Assembly (NCBI GenBank): GCA_965240325.2
Contig: OZ251233.1
Location: 744,001 to 808,000, forward strand
Source: Rebecca billardiae RCC1528
Lineage: Eukaryota > Haptophyta
Length of the DNA: 64,000 bases
Direction of reading: 5' to 3'
Shown here: positions 43,401 through 52,372 of the stretch, in pieces
Position numbering within the stretch: position 1 is the first letter of the stretch
Layout: the number at the start of each line of letters is the position of its first letter
Notes under the pieces: generated by a model
Database searches by the model: none
What the model was told of the DNA's origin: nothing
Seen by the model: the letters and a program-made list of their open reading frames with translations, nothing else
Position numbers and translations under genes: made by a program

Positions 43401-45382
43401 CACTCCGACGGCGGCGGGATGGTCGGGTCCTCCGCGAGGCGTCGTAGGCCCAACAGCAGCGTCTGCAGCACGACCGCAGCCTCCGCGTCGGCGCCGGCCG
43501 CGTGCGCGGCGCCGGCCGCGCGGCGGAGCAGCGCCTCCATGTCGGCGGCGGCGCGCTTGCCCTCGGGTGCGGCGCGCATGGGCGGAAGCGCCTGCAGCGA
43601 GCGGAGCATCTCTGGGTCCAGCGCAGCATCGGCCGCGGCGCCGACTGCTGCCCCCGCACTCGCCTTGGCTGCGAGCGCCTCGGCGGCGCGCAGCTGCGCG
43701 CTCTCAAAAGCCGACCACACGGCGTCGAGGGTGGCGCGCATGCCCGCCAGCATGGTCTGCGCCGTCTTGAGCGCCGCGCACATGGGCTCGACACGCTCGA
43801 CGCGCACCTCGCGCAGCTCTGCAACGAGCCTGGGCACTCGCTGCGCGGCCAGCTGCCGGGACAGCCCGGTCTCGTCCAGCCCTTTGGCCTTGCCTGAGCT
43901 GACAAAGGCCTCGGCCTCGTCGTCAACGGAGCGCATCAGATCCGCGAGGCCGCGCTCGAGCCGCTCCTCCAGCGCGGCGCGGAGCTCGCGCCCGCGAGAG
44001 CTCGCGCTGAGGAGCGCGGTCGCGCTCAGCGTGTCGATCGTCTCGACCAGCCACACCTCGATCTGGTCGACATCGTCGAGGGTTGCCGGCAGGCAGATGC
44101 GCTGCGCGAGCCCGAGCATCAGCATGGTCGGCGCCTCGCACGGGTCGGCTTCGCCGCCCTCGTCGAGGCGCATGAGGTCGGCAATGCCGAGCACGCGCGC
44201 ACCGCCGGGCGCCGCCGGGTCGACCGGCCCACCGAGCGCGAGCGTCCTCGCGAGCTCGACCGGCAGCCCGACGATGCCGAGCCGCCTGTTGAGCAGGAGC
44301 TCGCCGACCGCCTGCACGTACGCGGCGGCCGGCTCCCACCGGCGCAGACGCGAGGTGAGGGCCTCGAGGGTGGCGGCGCGCGTCTTGCTCGAGGCGCGCG
44401 CGTCATGCGGCACGCCCACGCTGTCGTTGAGCAGCGCCGCCTGCAGGTTGTACAGCGCGCTCAGCGCGGGCGCGATCGGCGGCTGTGCCGACTTGACCTC
44501 GACCGCGAGCGAGCACGTGACTGCGGAGGTGAGCTGCGCGGCGAGTGCGAGCGGCTGGTACAGATTGCGCGCGGTGTGCGTGTTCCAGCTCGAGATGAGC
44601 TGGGTGCCCAGCTTGCGCAGCCCAGTCGCCAGGTTGGGGTTGAGCTGCCCTGTGAAGAGCGTGAGCGCAACGCCGAGGGCAATCTGCCCGGCCGACTCGG
44701 CGTACTTGGCCGTCGCCTGCGGGTCGGGCAGACTGCTGAGGCCGACCTCGATCTGGCACTGGAGCAGGTGGAGGTGCGCGGCCGGGAGGTGCCCCTCCTC
44801 GTTCTTCGACGCGAGCCGACGCTCCTCGCTGAGCTTCTTGACCCACGTGCCCGCGGCGTCCTTCCGCAGCCGCTCGTACGCGCGACGCGCGTCCGCGTCG
44901 TGCCCGATGGCCGGCGCGCCGAGGTGAACGACGGGCAGGAGGCGCGCCGTGCTCGTGTACGCCAGCAGCTTGAGCGTCGGGCCGTCAGTCGTCGAGTGCC
45001 AACGCTTGGTGCGCTTGTCCTCGATGAGCGCACCAATGAACTCATGCATGAGCTCGAGCCCGCTTGCCGAGCCTGGCGCGCCGTTCGCCGTGAGCAAGGC
45101 GAGGGAATCGGCGCACGCAAGCTGGAGCGCAAACGAGCGGACGAGCCCGCCGGCCGCGCCGCCGCTGTCGCCCTCCGCCAGGCCCATCAGGTCGAGCGCG
45201 CCGCGCCGCGCGTTCGCCGCTGGTGTCATGCTGTGTGCCTCGGCGAGCTCGGCGAGCTCGCGCTCGACGAGCGCACGCACGCCCGCTTCGCTGATCGGCG
45301 GCGCCTTGGGTGCGCCGCCACCGCGCCCCTGGTCCACCGGCGGCGGCCCTTCCTTCGCCTTCGACTTTCCGAACATGCCCAT
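40454..45382 (-). CDS. Unrecognised 1642-residue helical protein
   Basis: A single 4.9-kb frame without introns; I do not recognise a family. Order of regions: a basic start (MGMFGKSKAKEG); an alpha-helical N-terminal half with conserved-looking stretches such as LELMHEFIGALIEDKRTKRW and HLHLLQCQIEVGLSSLPD; an Ala/Lys amphipathic segment near residues 840-910; a Gly/Ser-rich linker (about 1010-1100); a coiled coil around RRLAELEETLRRESEAKIK; a Pro-rich strip; and a second helical domain (about 1200-1570) with YLDILGRVEEATEARSAFFA. The C-terminus is Ser/Thr-rich. No membrane segment or catalytic motif is visible. Codon use matches the neighbours. A scaffold or trafficking role is only a guess. 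Initiation at the second Met (MFGKSK) is also possible. Confidence 0.75.
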   Translation of the reverse strand: MGMFGKSKAKEGPPPVDQGRGGGAPKAPPISEAGVRALVERELAELAEAHSMTPAANARRGALDLMGLAEGDSGGAAGGLVRSFALQLACADSLALLTANGAPGSASGLELMHEFIGALIEDKRTKRWHSTTDGPTLKLLAYTSTARLLPVVHLGAPAIGHDADARRAYERLRKDAAGTWVKKLSEERRLASKNEEGHLPAAHLHLLQCQIEVGLSSLPDPQATAKYAESAGQIALGVALTLFTGQLNPNLATGLRKLGTQLISSWNTHTARNLYQPLALAAQLTSAVTCSLAVEVKSAQPPIAPALSALYNLQAALLNDSVGVPHDARASSKTRAATLEALTSRLRRWEPAAAYVQAVGELLLNRRLGIVGLPVELARTLALGGPVDPAAPGGARVLGIADLMRLDEGGEADPCEAPTMLMLGLAQRICLPATLDDVDQIEVWLVETIDTLSATALLSASSRGRELRAALEERLERGLADLMRSVDDEAEAFVSSGKAKGLDETGLSRQLAAQRVPRLVAELREVRVERVEPMCAALKTAQTMLAGMRATLDAVWSAFESAQLRAAEALAAKASAGAAVGAAADAALDPEMLRSLQALPPMRAAPEGKRAAADMEALLRRAAGAAHAAGADAEAAVVLQTLLLGLRRLAEDPTIPPPSEWTAEADISAAPAARRAFWTEPQSVHGSVVAAHELVSAWLGWVMGVRDRLEALEERLDGTVSLLPNPNQNWVDAFGVVLRLNCSLDELPAMWDASSSSSGAASISAAMRAIESIAAMPVTALPPRLASGDAVRAAFAGLSRTAAAMSFVERTLAALAGGGADGDASAAAQEKLAGASAPKAVAGAKAAAQGKMDSIKKSVSAAGGAAARAASGAAKAAANRAAEMGNAAAKKVAELTGGGRVTRLVLSPARALDNRRADAVVRELACWYAVRAKLALELAVEHAPAGNVKALEAILAELKAKLREREAAETDPKTTLVLTTLDAQAAAVNRAASSVLGAGREPPPDRKGGGAASSGGGRGTAGKGGGGGGGGGMAGASSSKPSKADGSSAGGKPDKQRAQPAAAAARGGGGGAHARSAASRDDALDAAAADLLSRRLAELEETLRRESEAKIKAIEAQLRAELAMSLSAMPTPPPSPPRPSPPMGPPPVTPPVAWPVQRVRVLMRPSTVAGRREVLARSADKRPPSAIGRHTQAWGRIALNLADSGAWRRPAPPLPARLPRLPGLIQLSGEAQMRAATYLDILGRVEEATEARSAFFAIQHTLEERRLLSRAYRNGCGSLAPRAIVEMVSADDERRVRAEFALRTMQLAATEVATARAKALASMEWYLENAQDSLVSAAAQCALQQLRPLPVEALAELFEAEADSLDLGHLTLVDEDAAAEGGASLGEVWRIGGGFVQHTGHEYVFHWLARWRGIDCARRVSAAREQARRVAVCAEARGASAAELAAAERFEQLCFEFRSRPSTLEAQVPPSAELLERARTATRIDYMACALMPLLEARAALLDAGEGQRRGIWGVADEDGWAKLFTQCTSVLAARQRALVAPFCPDPNTYKPVSAAWVRVAEEEVARAHALLHERARRRTSTHNNRHEYFCVHVDKQRTASSSSSAATTVPTASHTSGSGTPVTSSSSSHREDTAATSLTSD

Positions 45383-45772
45383 TGGCTGGACGTGATGATG
45401 CCAACGTCAAGCCGGCCACCGGCCACCGACCGCGTTGAGGGAATCTGACCGACTGGCCGAGAAAGTTGATGGATTCGCGGGTCCCGACAACGACGCGCGG
45501 GTTGACGAAAGAGTGGAGACCAACCGTCAACCAACCACCCGGACCGGCTTGCAGGAGTACTGTGCGGCAACGCGCCCCTCACCTGCCTGCGCCGGTCTGT
45601 TTTGTGGCGGTGTCTCATAACGCGCCCCTCACCTGCCTGCGCCGGTCTGTTTTGTGGCGGTGTCTTTGTGCAGTGTTGGATGGCGTCAATCACGCCTTAA
45701 CCAAGTGTGCACGTTAAAACATAGTAAACTGTACAGTACAGTACAGTACGGCCGGACGCGAAGTGGGCAACA
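45383..45772. promoter_or_regulatory. Divergent spacer with 50-bp-period tandem repeat and the left copy of the 95-bp inverted repeat
   Basis: This lies between the start codons of the 1642-residue protein and the flavoprotein. A 45-bp sequence (starting CGCGCCCCTCACCTGCCTGC) is repeated at 45571-45615 and 45621-45665. The second copy runs into the 95-bp repeat at 45639-45733, and a GTACA run follows at about 45731-45750. The flavoprotein promoter must lie here. Confidence 0.55.
45639..45733 (+). repeat. 95-bp inverted repeat, left copy
   Basis: Identical over 95 bp to the reverse complement of 50465-50559. It begins GCGCCGGTCTGTTTTGTGGC and ends AACATAGTAAACTGTA. It ends 39 bp before the flavoprotein start codon. 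The two copies bracket exactly two genes. Confidence 0.95.
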
Positions 45773-46768
45773 ATGGCGACCCTTCACGTGGACACGGCGA
45801 GCAGGAGGGTCGGTCGCCTCGCCCTGGTCGGCGCGGCCATCCTGTGCCGAGCCTTCGCGGCCAGTCGCACGGTTCGGCCGCGCGCCAGCGGACCGCTCGC
45901 GCGCGCGTACGACGTCGTCGTCGTCGGTGGCGGTGCGTCTGGTGTCTTCGCGGCGACAAACGCCGCGCGCGAGGGCGCGCGCGTCCTCTGCGTCGAGAGC
46001 GGCGCGAAGCCGCTTCGGAAGGTGCGCATCTCGGGCGGCGGGCGGTGCAACGTGATGCACGACCCGCGCACGTGGGAGCGCTCCGCCGCGCGCGATCTCC
46101 TCGCCGAGCGCTACCCGCGCGGCGCGCGAGAGCTGATCGGGGGCATGTCCTCGGCCTTCTCGCCCGAGCGCACGGCGGAGTGGTTCCGCGACGAGGGCGT
46201 CGAGCTCAAGTGCGAGGCCGACGGGCGTGTATTCCCGGTCACGGACGACAGCGCCACGATCATCAGCGCGCTGCTCGGCGCCGCGAGAAGCGCCGGCGTG
46301 GAGCTGCTGACCGAGACAAAGGTGGTGCGCGTCGGCGCGGCGCACGCGCACGGCGCGGCTCGCGCCGGTGTGAGCCGGCCGGGTGGCGAGGATGGCGCTG
46401 ACGGCGTGCGCGGCGGCGACGCCGAGGCACGCGCCGGCGCGGCCGCGCGCGATGCGCCCGCCACCCACGGCCCTTTCGAGCTCACGATCACGCCGCGCGG
46501 CGCCGATGGCGCGGAGGAGACGGTGGAGTGCGCCGCCCTCATCCTCGCCACCGGCAGCGTCTCGCATGCACTCGCGACGCCTCTCGGGCACGAGCCGAGC
46601 CCGCTGCTGCCGTCGCTGTTCGCGCTGCGGCTGCAGGGCTCGTGGCTCGGCCCGGAGCTCGCGGGCGTCTCCGTCCCCGATGCGGAGCTCTCGCTGGACG
46701 CCCCGAGCGCGCCCGGGGCGGACGGCGGCGGCGGCAGCGGCGGCACGGGAGGCGCGAAATCGGGCGGC

Positions 46769-46806
<38 letters not shown>

Positions 46807-47491
46807 GAGCAAGCGCGGCGGCAAGCGAGGCAAGCCAAGCGTCGTGCAGCGTGGGCCGCTCCTTGTGACGCACCGCGGCATCTCGGGGCCCGCCGTGCTC
46901 AAGCTGAGCGCGCACGGCGCGCAGCACCTCGCGGCGATGGGCTACACGGGTACGCTCAGATTGAATCTCGTGCCCGAGCTGAGCGCTGCGGATGTGTCGT
47001 CGCAGCTGCGCGCGTTCCGGCAAGGGCCGCACCGGCAGAAGCAGGTGGGGACGCTCAACCCGTTCGGCGTGCCGCGACGGCTGTGGGCGGCGGTGCTCGC
47101 GGGCGACGCGGGCGGCGGCGACGCGCCCGAGGCCGCCGCGCTCGACGCGCGCCTCAAGTGGGAGCAGCTGAGCAACGCGGACGTGGCCGTGCTCGAGGCC
47201 AGGCTGTGCCGCGCGCCCCTGCGCTTCAAGGGGAAGGATGCCAACAAGGAGGAGTTCGTCACGTGCGGCGGGATCCGGCTGGGCGAGGTCGAGCTCAAGC
47301 GGATGGAGTCGAAGCTGACGCCGCGGCTCTTCTTCGCGGGCGAGCTGCTCGACATCGACGGCATCACCGGCGGGCACAACTTTCAGAGCTGCTGGACCAC
47401 CGGCTACGTCGCCGGCACGTCTGCCGCGCGTGCGGCCCTCGCCGCGCGCGCGGACCAAGGTCCTGCCGAGGCGTCCGGCGGCCAGAAGTGA
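45773..47491 (+). CDS. HI0933-family FAD-dependent oxidoreductase, probably organellar
   Basis: 572 residues, intronless. A hydrophobic then basic leader (about residues 1-42) precedes the dinucleotide-binding motif VVVVGGGASGVFAATNA (about 48-64) with the acidic end of strand 2 in VLCVES. The family signatures KVRISGGGRCNV, ILATGSVSH and GEVELKRMESKLTPRLFFAGELLDIDGITGGHNFQSCW-type C-terminus are present. The chain is longer than bacterial members (about 400) because of the leader and a Gly-rich insert (about residues 310-355). Family members (HI0933/YhiN/BaiN-like) bind FAD; the physiological reaction in algae is not established. The start codon lies 39 bp after the 95-bp repeat. Confidence 0.85.
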
Positions 47492-47818
47492 GCAGATCGA
47501 CACGTACGGCGCGGGCATCGCGGTGAGGCGCGCGCACTGTCTCGTCATAAGCATCGTCGCCGGACGCCGGTCATCGCCTGCGACGCATGCTCGTCAGAGT
47601 CTGAACTGCTGGTTAGAGGGACCTGCACACCTGTGCAGGGGCGGGGTGGGGTCCTCGCCATCGTTCTGATCGAATCGTGCGACGACGCATCGACCTTCGC
47701 GCGTCACGGAACAGCTGCTTCAATCTCGGCGATCACCCGCGCCCGGACCAGTCGCCCTGCACGCGCCTCGACAGTCGACATCCGCCGCGTCTGGTCGGCA
47801 AACGCGCTCGTTGTGCGC

Positions 47819-50301
47819 ATGTCGTCGCTGTCGGTGCTCGTGGACGGCGGGCGGCGGGAGACGGTGCGCGTGACGCCGAACACGGCCTTGCGCGAAGTCA
47901 TCGACGAGGTGTGCAAGCGGCACAAGCTCGACCCAGCGGCGCACGCGCTGCGGCAAGAGCGCGCAAACGCGCCGCACCTGGACAGCTCGCTCGTCTTCCG
48001 CCTCTCTGGGCTGCCGAGCAACTGCCGCCTCGAGCTCGTGCGCGCCCGCCGCGCCACATCGACGGGCACCTGCCGCGTCGGCATCCAGCTCGACGACGGC
48101 TCGCGCCTCATCGGTACGTTCGACGTGGGCGCGACGCTGTCTGACGTGGCGGCGTGGTGCGACGCGCAGCCCGAGCTGGGCGGCCGCACGCTCGAGCGCG
48201 CCTTCTCGGTCGCGTCGAGCACGCTCGCGGGGGACGAGCAGCTGCGCGCAACCACGCTCGCTCGGCTCGGAGCCACGCCCGGGGGCTCGCTGCTGGTCCG
48301 CGCGCGCCGCGCCGCTCCGGCACTCGCGTCGGGCAGCGCTGCGGCGGCCGAGGCTCCGCCCGCGGCGCTGGCGAGCGCCGCCGCTGGCGCCGAGCCGTCC
48401 TCCACCGCCGAGGCGATGGACGTCGATCCCCCGCCGACTGCCCCGCCGCCTTCGGCCACACCCGCCCACGCAGGAGGCGCCGCTGCCAACGGCGCTGTCG
48501 CCGCGGGCAGCGCGGCGGCCACTGCCGCCGGCACACACGGTGCCGAGGCTGCCACTGCTGCCGGCGGCGCACAGGCGGACGCGGCGCATGCCGCGCTGCT
48601 CGCGCAAGCGCAAGCCGCGCTCGGCGTGGCACCCTGCGCCGCCCCGCCGCCGTCGGCGTGCGCGGGCGGCGGCAGCGCCCCCTCTGAGGCGGCGGCCCTG
48701 CAAGCCGCTGAGCGCGAGGCCTCAGGCCTTGGACAGCTGTTTGCGCAGCGCGCCTCGCTCGCGCCCGCGCTGCGCCGGCTGCGGCACTCGACGGGCGGCG
48801 GCGACGTGTGCGCGACGGCGTGCGCGACGCTCTGCCGCTACCTCTCCAACGTGATCCGCTCGCCGATCGAGCCCAAGTTCCGCCAGATCAACACCTCGAA
48901 CGCCGCATTCGCCGAGCGCATCGGCCGATTCGACGGTGGGATCGACGTGCTGTGCGCATGCGGATTCGTGCGCGCGGGCGCGGAGCTGCTCGAGCTGCCG
49001 CTGCCGCTGCTCGCGGGCGAGGGCGAGGCGTCGGCGGGCGTGCGCGTGCCCGACGCGCAGGCCGTCAGCTCGCAGCTCGAGGCGCTGGACGGCGCGCGCC
49101 AGACGATCGGCGCGGTCGGCGAGGCTGAGGCAAAGTCGGCCGCCGCCGCGCGCGAGGCGGCAAGCCTCGCGCAGGCCGCGCCGAGCGCGCCGCCCACCGG
49201 CCTGCCCTTCGCGCCCCCGCGCGCAGCGGCGCCGCCGCCCGCGCCCGCGCGCGCCGCGACCGGGCCCACGCTCACCATGACGGAGCGCCGCGTCGCCGAG
49301 CTGCGCGCGCGCACCGAGGCTGTGCGCGCGGACGCAAGTGTCGAGCGCCAGCCCACACTCTTCCGGACGACGGGCCGATCGCTGCAGGCGGCCATCGCCG
49401 CGGCGAACGCGCTGCCGGACGAGTTCTACGAGGTGGGCGCGAACGACCTGGCGTCGATCATGCCCGCGTCGCTCGGCAGCGAGGGCGGCAGCGCCGCGGG
49501 CGCTTCGGCCGCCGGTGGCGCCGCCGCCGCGGGCAGCAGCAGGGCGCGCGCAGCAGCGGCCGGCGGCGCCGGCGGCGCCGCCGGTGCGCAGATTCAGACC
49601 AAGGCGATGCGCGAGCTGGCGAGGCTGCAGAGCGCGCCCAAGTACACCGTGACGGTTGTGCGCGTGCGCATCTCCGCCGACGTGCTCCTCCAGCTGCGCT
49701 TCCACCCGCAGGAGCCGGTGGGCGCGCTCGCCCGGCTGCTGGCCACCGAGTTCCTGGAGCCGCCCGACGCGCCCGCGCCCGTCACCATCCGCCTGAACAC
49801 GACGCCGCCGATGCGCGTGCTCGACCAGGCGCGCTCGTTCGCCCAGCAGGAGCTCGTGCCCGCCGCGCTCGTGCACGCGAGCTGGGAGGCGCCGGGCGGG
49901 GCCCAGGCCGGCGGCGCGCCCCCGCTCGCGCTGAGGCCGGACAAACTCGGTGCGCGCTGCGCTGCGCCCACCACGTGCCACGCGCGCCCCGCGCGGCAGC
50001 TGCACCCGGCGACCTGCGCCCCAGGCCCGCGCGTGTGGCCGCTGAGGTGCCCTCGCGCGTGCGCGCCGTGCGCTGTGCGTGACCGCCGATCGGCGCAGAG
50101 ATGATCACCGAGCTGCCGTCGGAGGCGGACGCACCGCACGCAGAGCGCGAGCAGGCTGGCGCAGCCTCGCGATTGCACGGCCAGTCCGCGGCGGCGGCGG
50201 CGGCTGAGAAGCGCGCCAGCAGCGGCGGCGGTGCTGGCGGCAGCGGCGGCGGTGCGAGCGGCGGTGGCAAGATGTCCAAGCCCAAGTGGTTCAAGATGTG
50301 A
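47819..50301 (+). CDS. TUG/ASPSCR1-like protein with UBL, PUB and UBX domains, two exons
   Basis: Exons 47819-49949 and 50099-50301 give 777 residues. The N-terminal ~75 residues are a TUG-type ubiquitin-like domain (LSVLVDGGRRETVRVTPNTA), followed by a second UBL-like region to about 165. A PUB domain lies around residues 335-385 (LCRYLSNVIRSPIEPKFRQI), and a UBX domain lies around 607-690 (ending VHASWE). The second exon encodes a low-complexity tail ending KMSKPKWFKM, like the Lys-Pro-Lys-Trp tail of TUG/PUX1-type proteins, which supports the splice. UBX and PUB domains bind the AAA ATPase p97/CDC48; TUG proteins disassemble p97 hexamers or tether vesicles. The frame extends upstream to 47633, but 47819 starts exactly at the conserved domain. 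Confidence 0.85.
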
Positions 50302-50464
50302 ACGGACGGGCGGGTGAACGGGCTGCTGCGCGCCGTGGCTCATACAGACGATCGCCTCGGGCAGGGCGCGAGCCATCTGCTCTCACGAGATGGCGCCGCG
50401 ATGAACTTGCCTTGGGCTTGGCCTGATGACATGCCGAACATCAACCTACTATCGGCTATTAGAC

Positions 50465-50559
50465 TACAGTTTACTATGTTTTAACGTGCACACTTGGTTA
50501 AGGCGTGATTGACGCCATCCAACACTGCACAAAGACACCGCCACAAAACAGACCGGCGC
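50465..50559 (-). repeat. 95-bp inverted repeat, right copy
   Basis: Perfect reverse complement of 45639-45733. It lies 163 bp after the stop of the TUG-like gene and 275 bp from the stop of the convergent Hsp33 gene. Confidence 0.95.
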
Positions 50560-50834
50560 TTAGTATTGACATCCGCACATCCGGGCTCCGGCCGCGCGAT
50601 TTATTTGTATACGTACACGCTGTAGATAGCAGCTAGCTAGTCGTCCAGACGACAATGATGATCAACGAGTAGCAGCGCATGACCTATAGCAGCTACCGTA
50701 CCCACTGTGGCAGTCTCAGTCTGTCCCACTCCTGGCAGCGGTCTCCCTAGCCCCTGCGGATGACCGATGAGCCCGACTCGCTGCGACGCCGGGCGCATCA
50801 CCATGCTGTCCACTCGTAACGTCTGACAGGACCA
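50560..50834. other. Spacer between the right inverted repeat and the Hsp33 3' end
   Basis: Nothing beyond short AT-richer sequence (about 50598-50620) is seen. Confidence 0.45.
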
Positions 50835-51994
50835 TCACGACAGCTCGAGGCGCTCGCGGATCGCCTCTGGGGTCAGCGTGCGCGTCGTCGTGCAGAACTC
50901 GCAGCGCACCTCGACCTTGTCGTTCTCCTCGATGATCTCGCGCACCTCCGACTTGGGCAGCAGCGCGAGCGTGCGCCACACGCGCTCCTCTGAGCAGCAC
51001 TCCTGCAGGGTGGGCGTGCGCGCGTCAAAGAACTGCGGCTCCAGGCCGGCCATCAGCTGCTCGAGGATGTCGCGCGGGCGCATGCCGTTCTGCACCATCT
51101 TGGTGGGGGAGAGGTCGGCGATCGCGGCGAGGTTCGCCTCGAGCTGCGAGATCGCCGCCTCGTCGGCGAAGGGCAGCAGGTGCACGTGCCAGCCGCAGGA
51201 GGCTGACACGCCGGAGCCGCCGTCCGTCGCCTGGCCGTCGACAAACACACCCGCAGCCAGCGCGCCCTGCTTCTGCTCCGAGTCCGCCAGCCCTGCGCCG
51301 ACGTGTCGCGCGGTGCAGCGCGCCGTTCGTACCGCGGCCAGAACTCAGCACGCGCGCCGCGCGGAGGCGCACGGGCGCGCGCCCATGGCGCGCGCGGCGG
51401 GCGCGGGCGCGCACAGTAGTTGATGTCCTCGGCCACCTCGCCCGACTGCAGCTCGGTGATCGAGTTGTACACCGAGGGCGTGGTCTCGCCGGGGAGCTGC
51501 TTTGTGCGCACGACGAAGAGCTGCCCCTTCCCAACCCCCGCGCCCACGTCCAGCTTGCCGTTCGGCTTGAGGTCGAGGTTGATCTTGGGGTTACCCACAT
51601 AGCCCTTCACCTGCAGCTGGCCGTTGGCAATCGCCAGCACGCCGCGCAGCGGGCCGTCGCCGTTGAAGCGCAGCTGGATGCTCTCCTCGCCCTTGATGCC
51701 GTCCGCGCACAGTATGCTACACGTCAGCGCACGCCCGAGCGCGGCCGATGCGAGCGGCAGGCAGCCCTGCTTGCTCGTGACGGTGTGCACGAGGTCTGTG
51801 GTGATGACCGCCTTGGCTGCGACCGAGCCGTCGGCTGAGATGCAGCTGAGGAACTCGTCCCCGGAGGCGGCGGCCACCACCCGCGCTCGAAATGCGGAGG
51901 CGCGCCCGGCCGGCGGGGCTGTCGGCACGCCTCTGTGGGCGTAGGCCGCGCCTGAGACGGATGAGAGTGCCGCCAGCAAGACGATGCACGCCAT
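50835..51994 (-). CDS. HSP33: Hsp33-type redox chaperone with plastid-like leader, two exons
   Basis: Exons 51994-51415 and 51292-50835 (minus strand) give 345 residues. The first ~20 residues are a signal peptide (MACIVLLAALSSVSGAAYA) followed by a basic segment with AFRARVV, a bipartite leader fitting a secondary plastid. The Hsp33 fold is clear: VHTVTSKQGCLPLASAALGR, then IQLRFNGDGPLRGVLAIANG, then TELQSGEVAEDIN, with LADSEQKQGA at the junction. The redox zinc site should be CxC...CxxC; here the second pair is CEFC but the first reads ECCSEERV, so one Cys is shifted by a residue. Hsp33 is activated as a holdase by disulfide formation under oxidative stress. The splice is inferred from frame and homology; intron 122 bp, GTGCGC donor. 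Confidence 0.88.
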
Positions 51995-52372
51995 CCTAGA
52001 ATCCTCGTGGACGGACCGAGCTGCCCAGGCCGGGAAGCTTCTGGCGGGTTGCCTCGCCCTGGCGCTGGCGGGTTGAGACCCCGCCTTTTCTGACGAGCTC
52101 CGCGCTGGCGCGGCGTCGCCAGAAAATCGACGTCGCGGAGATGAAACGGCTGGGTCTCAATCAGCCAGGCCCCGGCGCTGCTCACGAGGGCGTGTTCGTC
52201 TAGCGGTACTGTATTCATCTCACTTTCGGCGGTTGACTTTTCAGCATCACTGCAGGCTTTTTTTGCGCCGCGCGACAGCTGCGAACGCGGTCGACGACGA
52301 ATATGCGCGTGGCGACGTGCTACAGACTGTCACCAGCACTGAGAGGCTGCTATATGCTTGCGCGCTGGCAGA
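51995..52372. other. Spacer upstream of Hsp33
   Basis: About 380 bp containing the Hsp33 promoter and the 3' flank of the lipase gene. A GGCGGG/CCCGCC stem with loop TTGAGACC-like sequence lies at about 52066-52083. No gene is seen. Confidence 0.4.

Noticed and set aside
40664-44927. Plus-strand frames of about 930 and 1070 codons opposite the 1642-residue gene
   Set aside because: They overlap each other in different frames, are Arg/Ala/Ser-rich, and show no motif. The minus frame is longer and has balanced composition.
50302-50834. Transposase or integrase associated with the 95-bp inverted repeats
   Set aside because: No such coding region is visible inside or next to the bracketed segment, so I do not call it a transposon.
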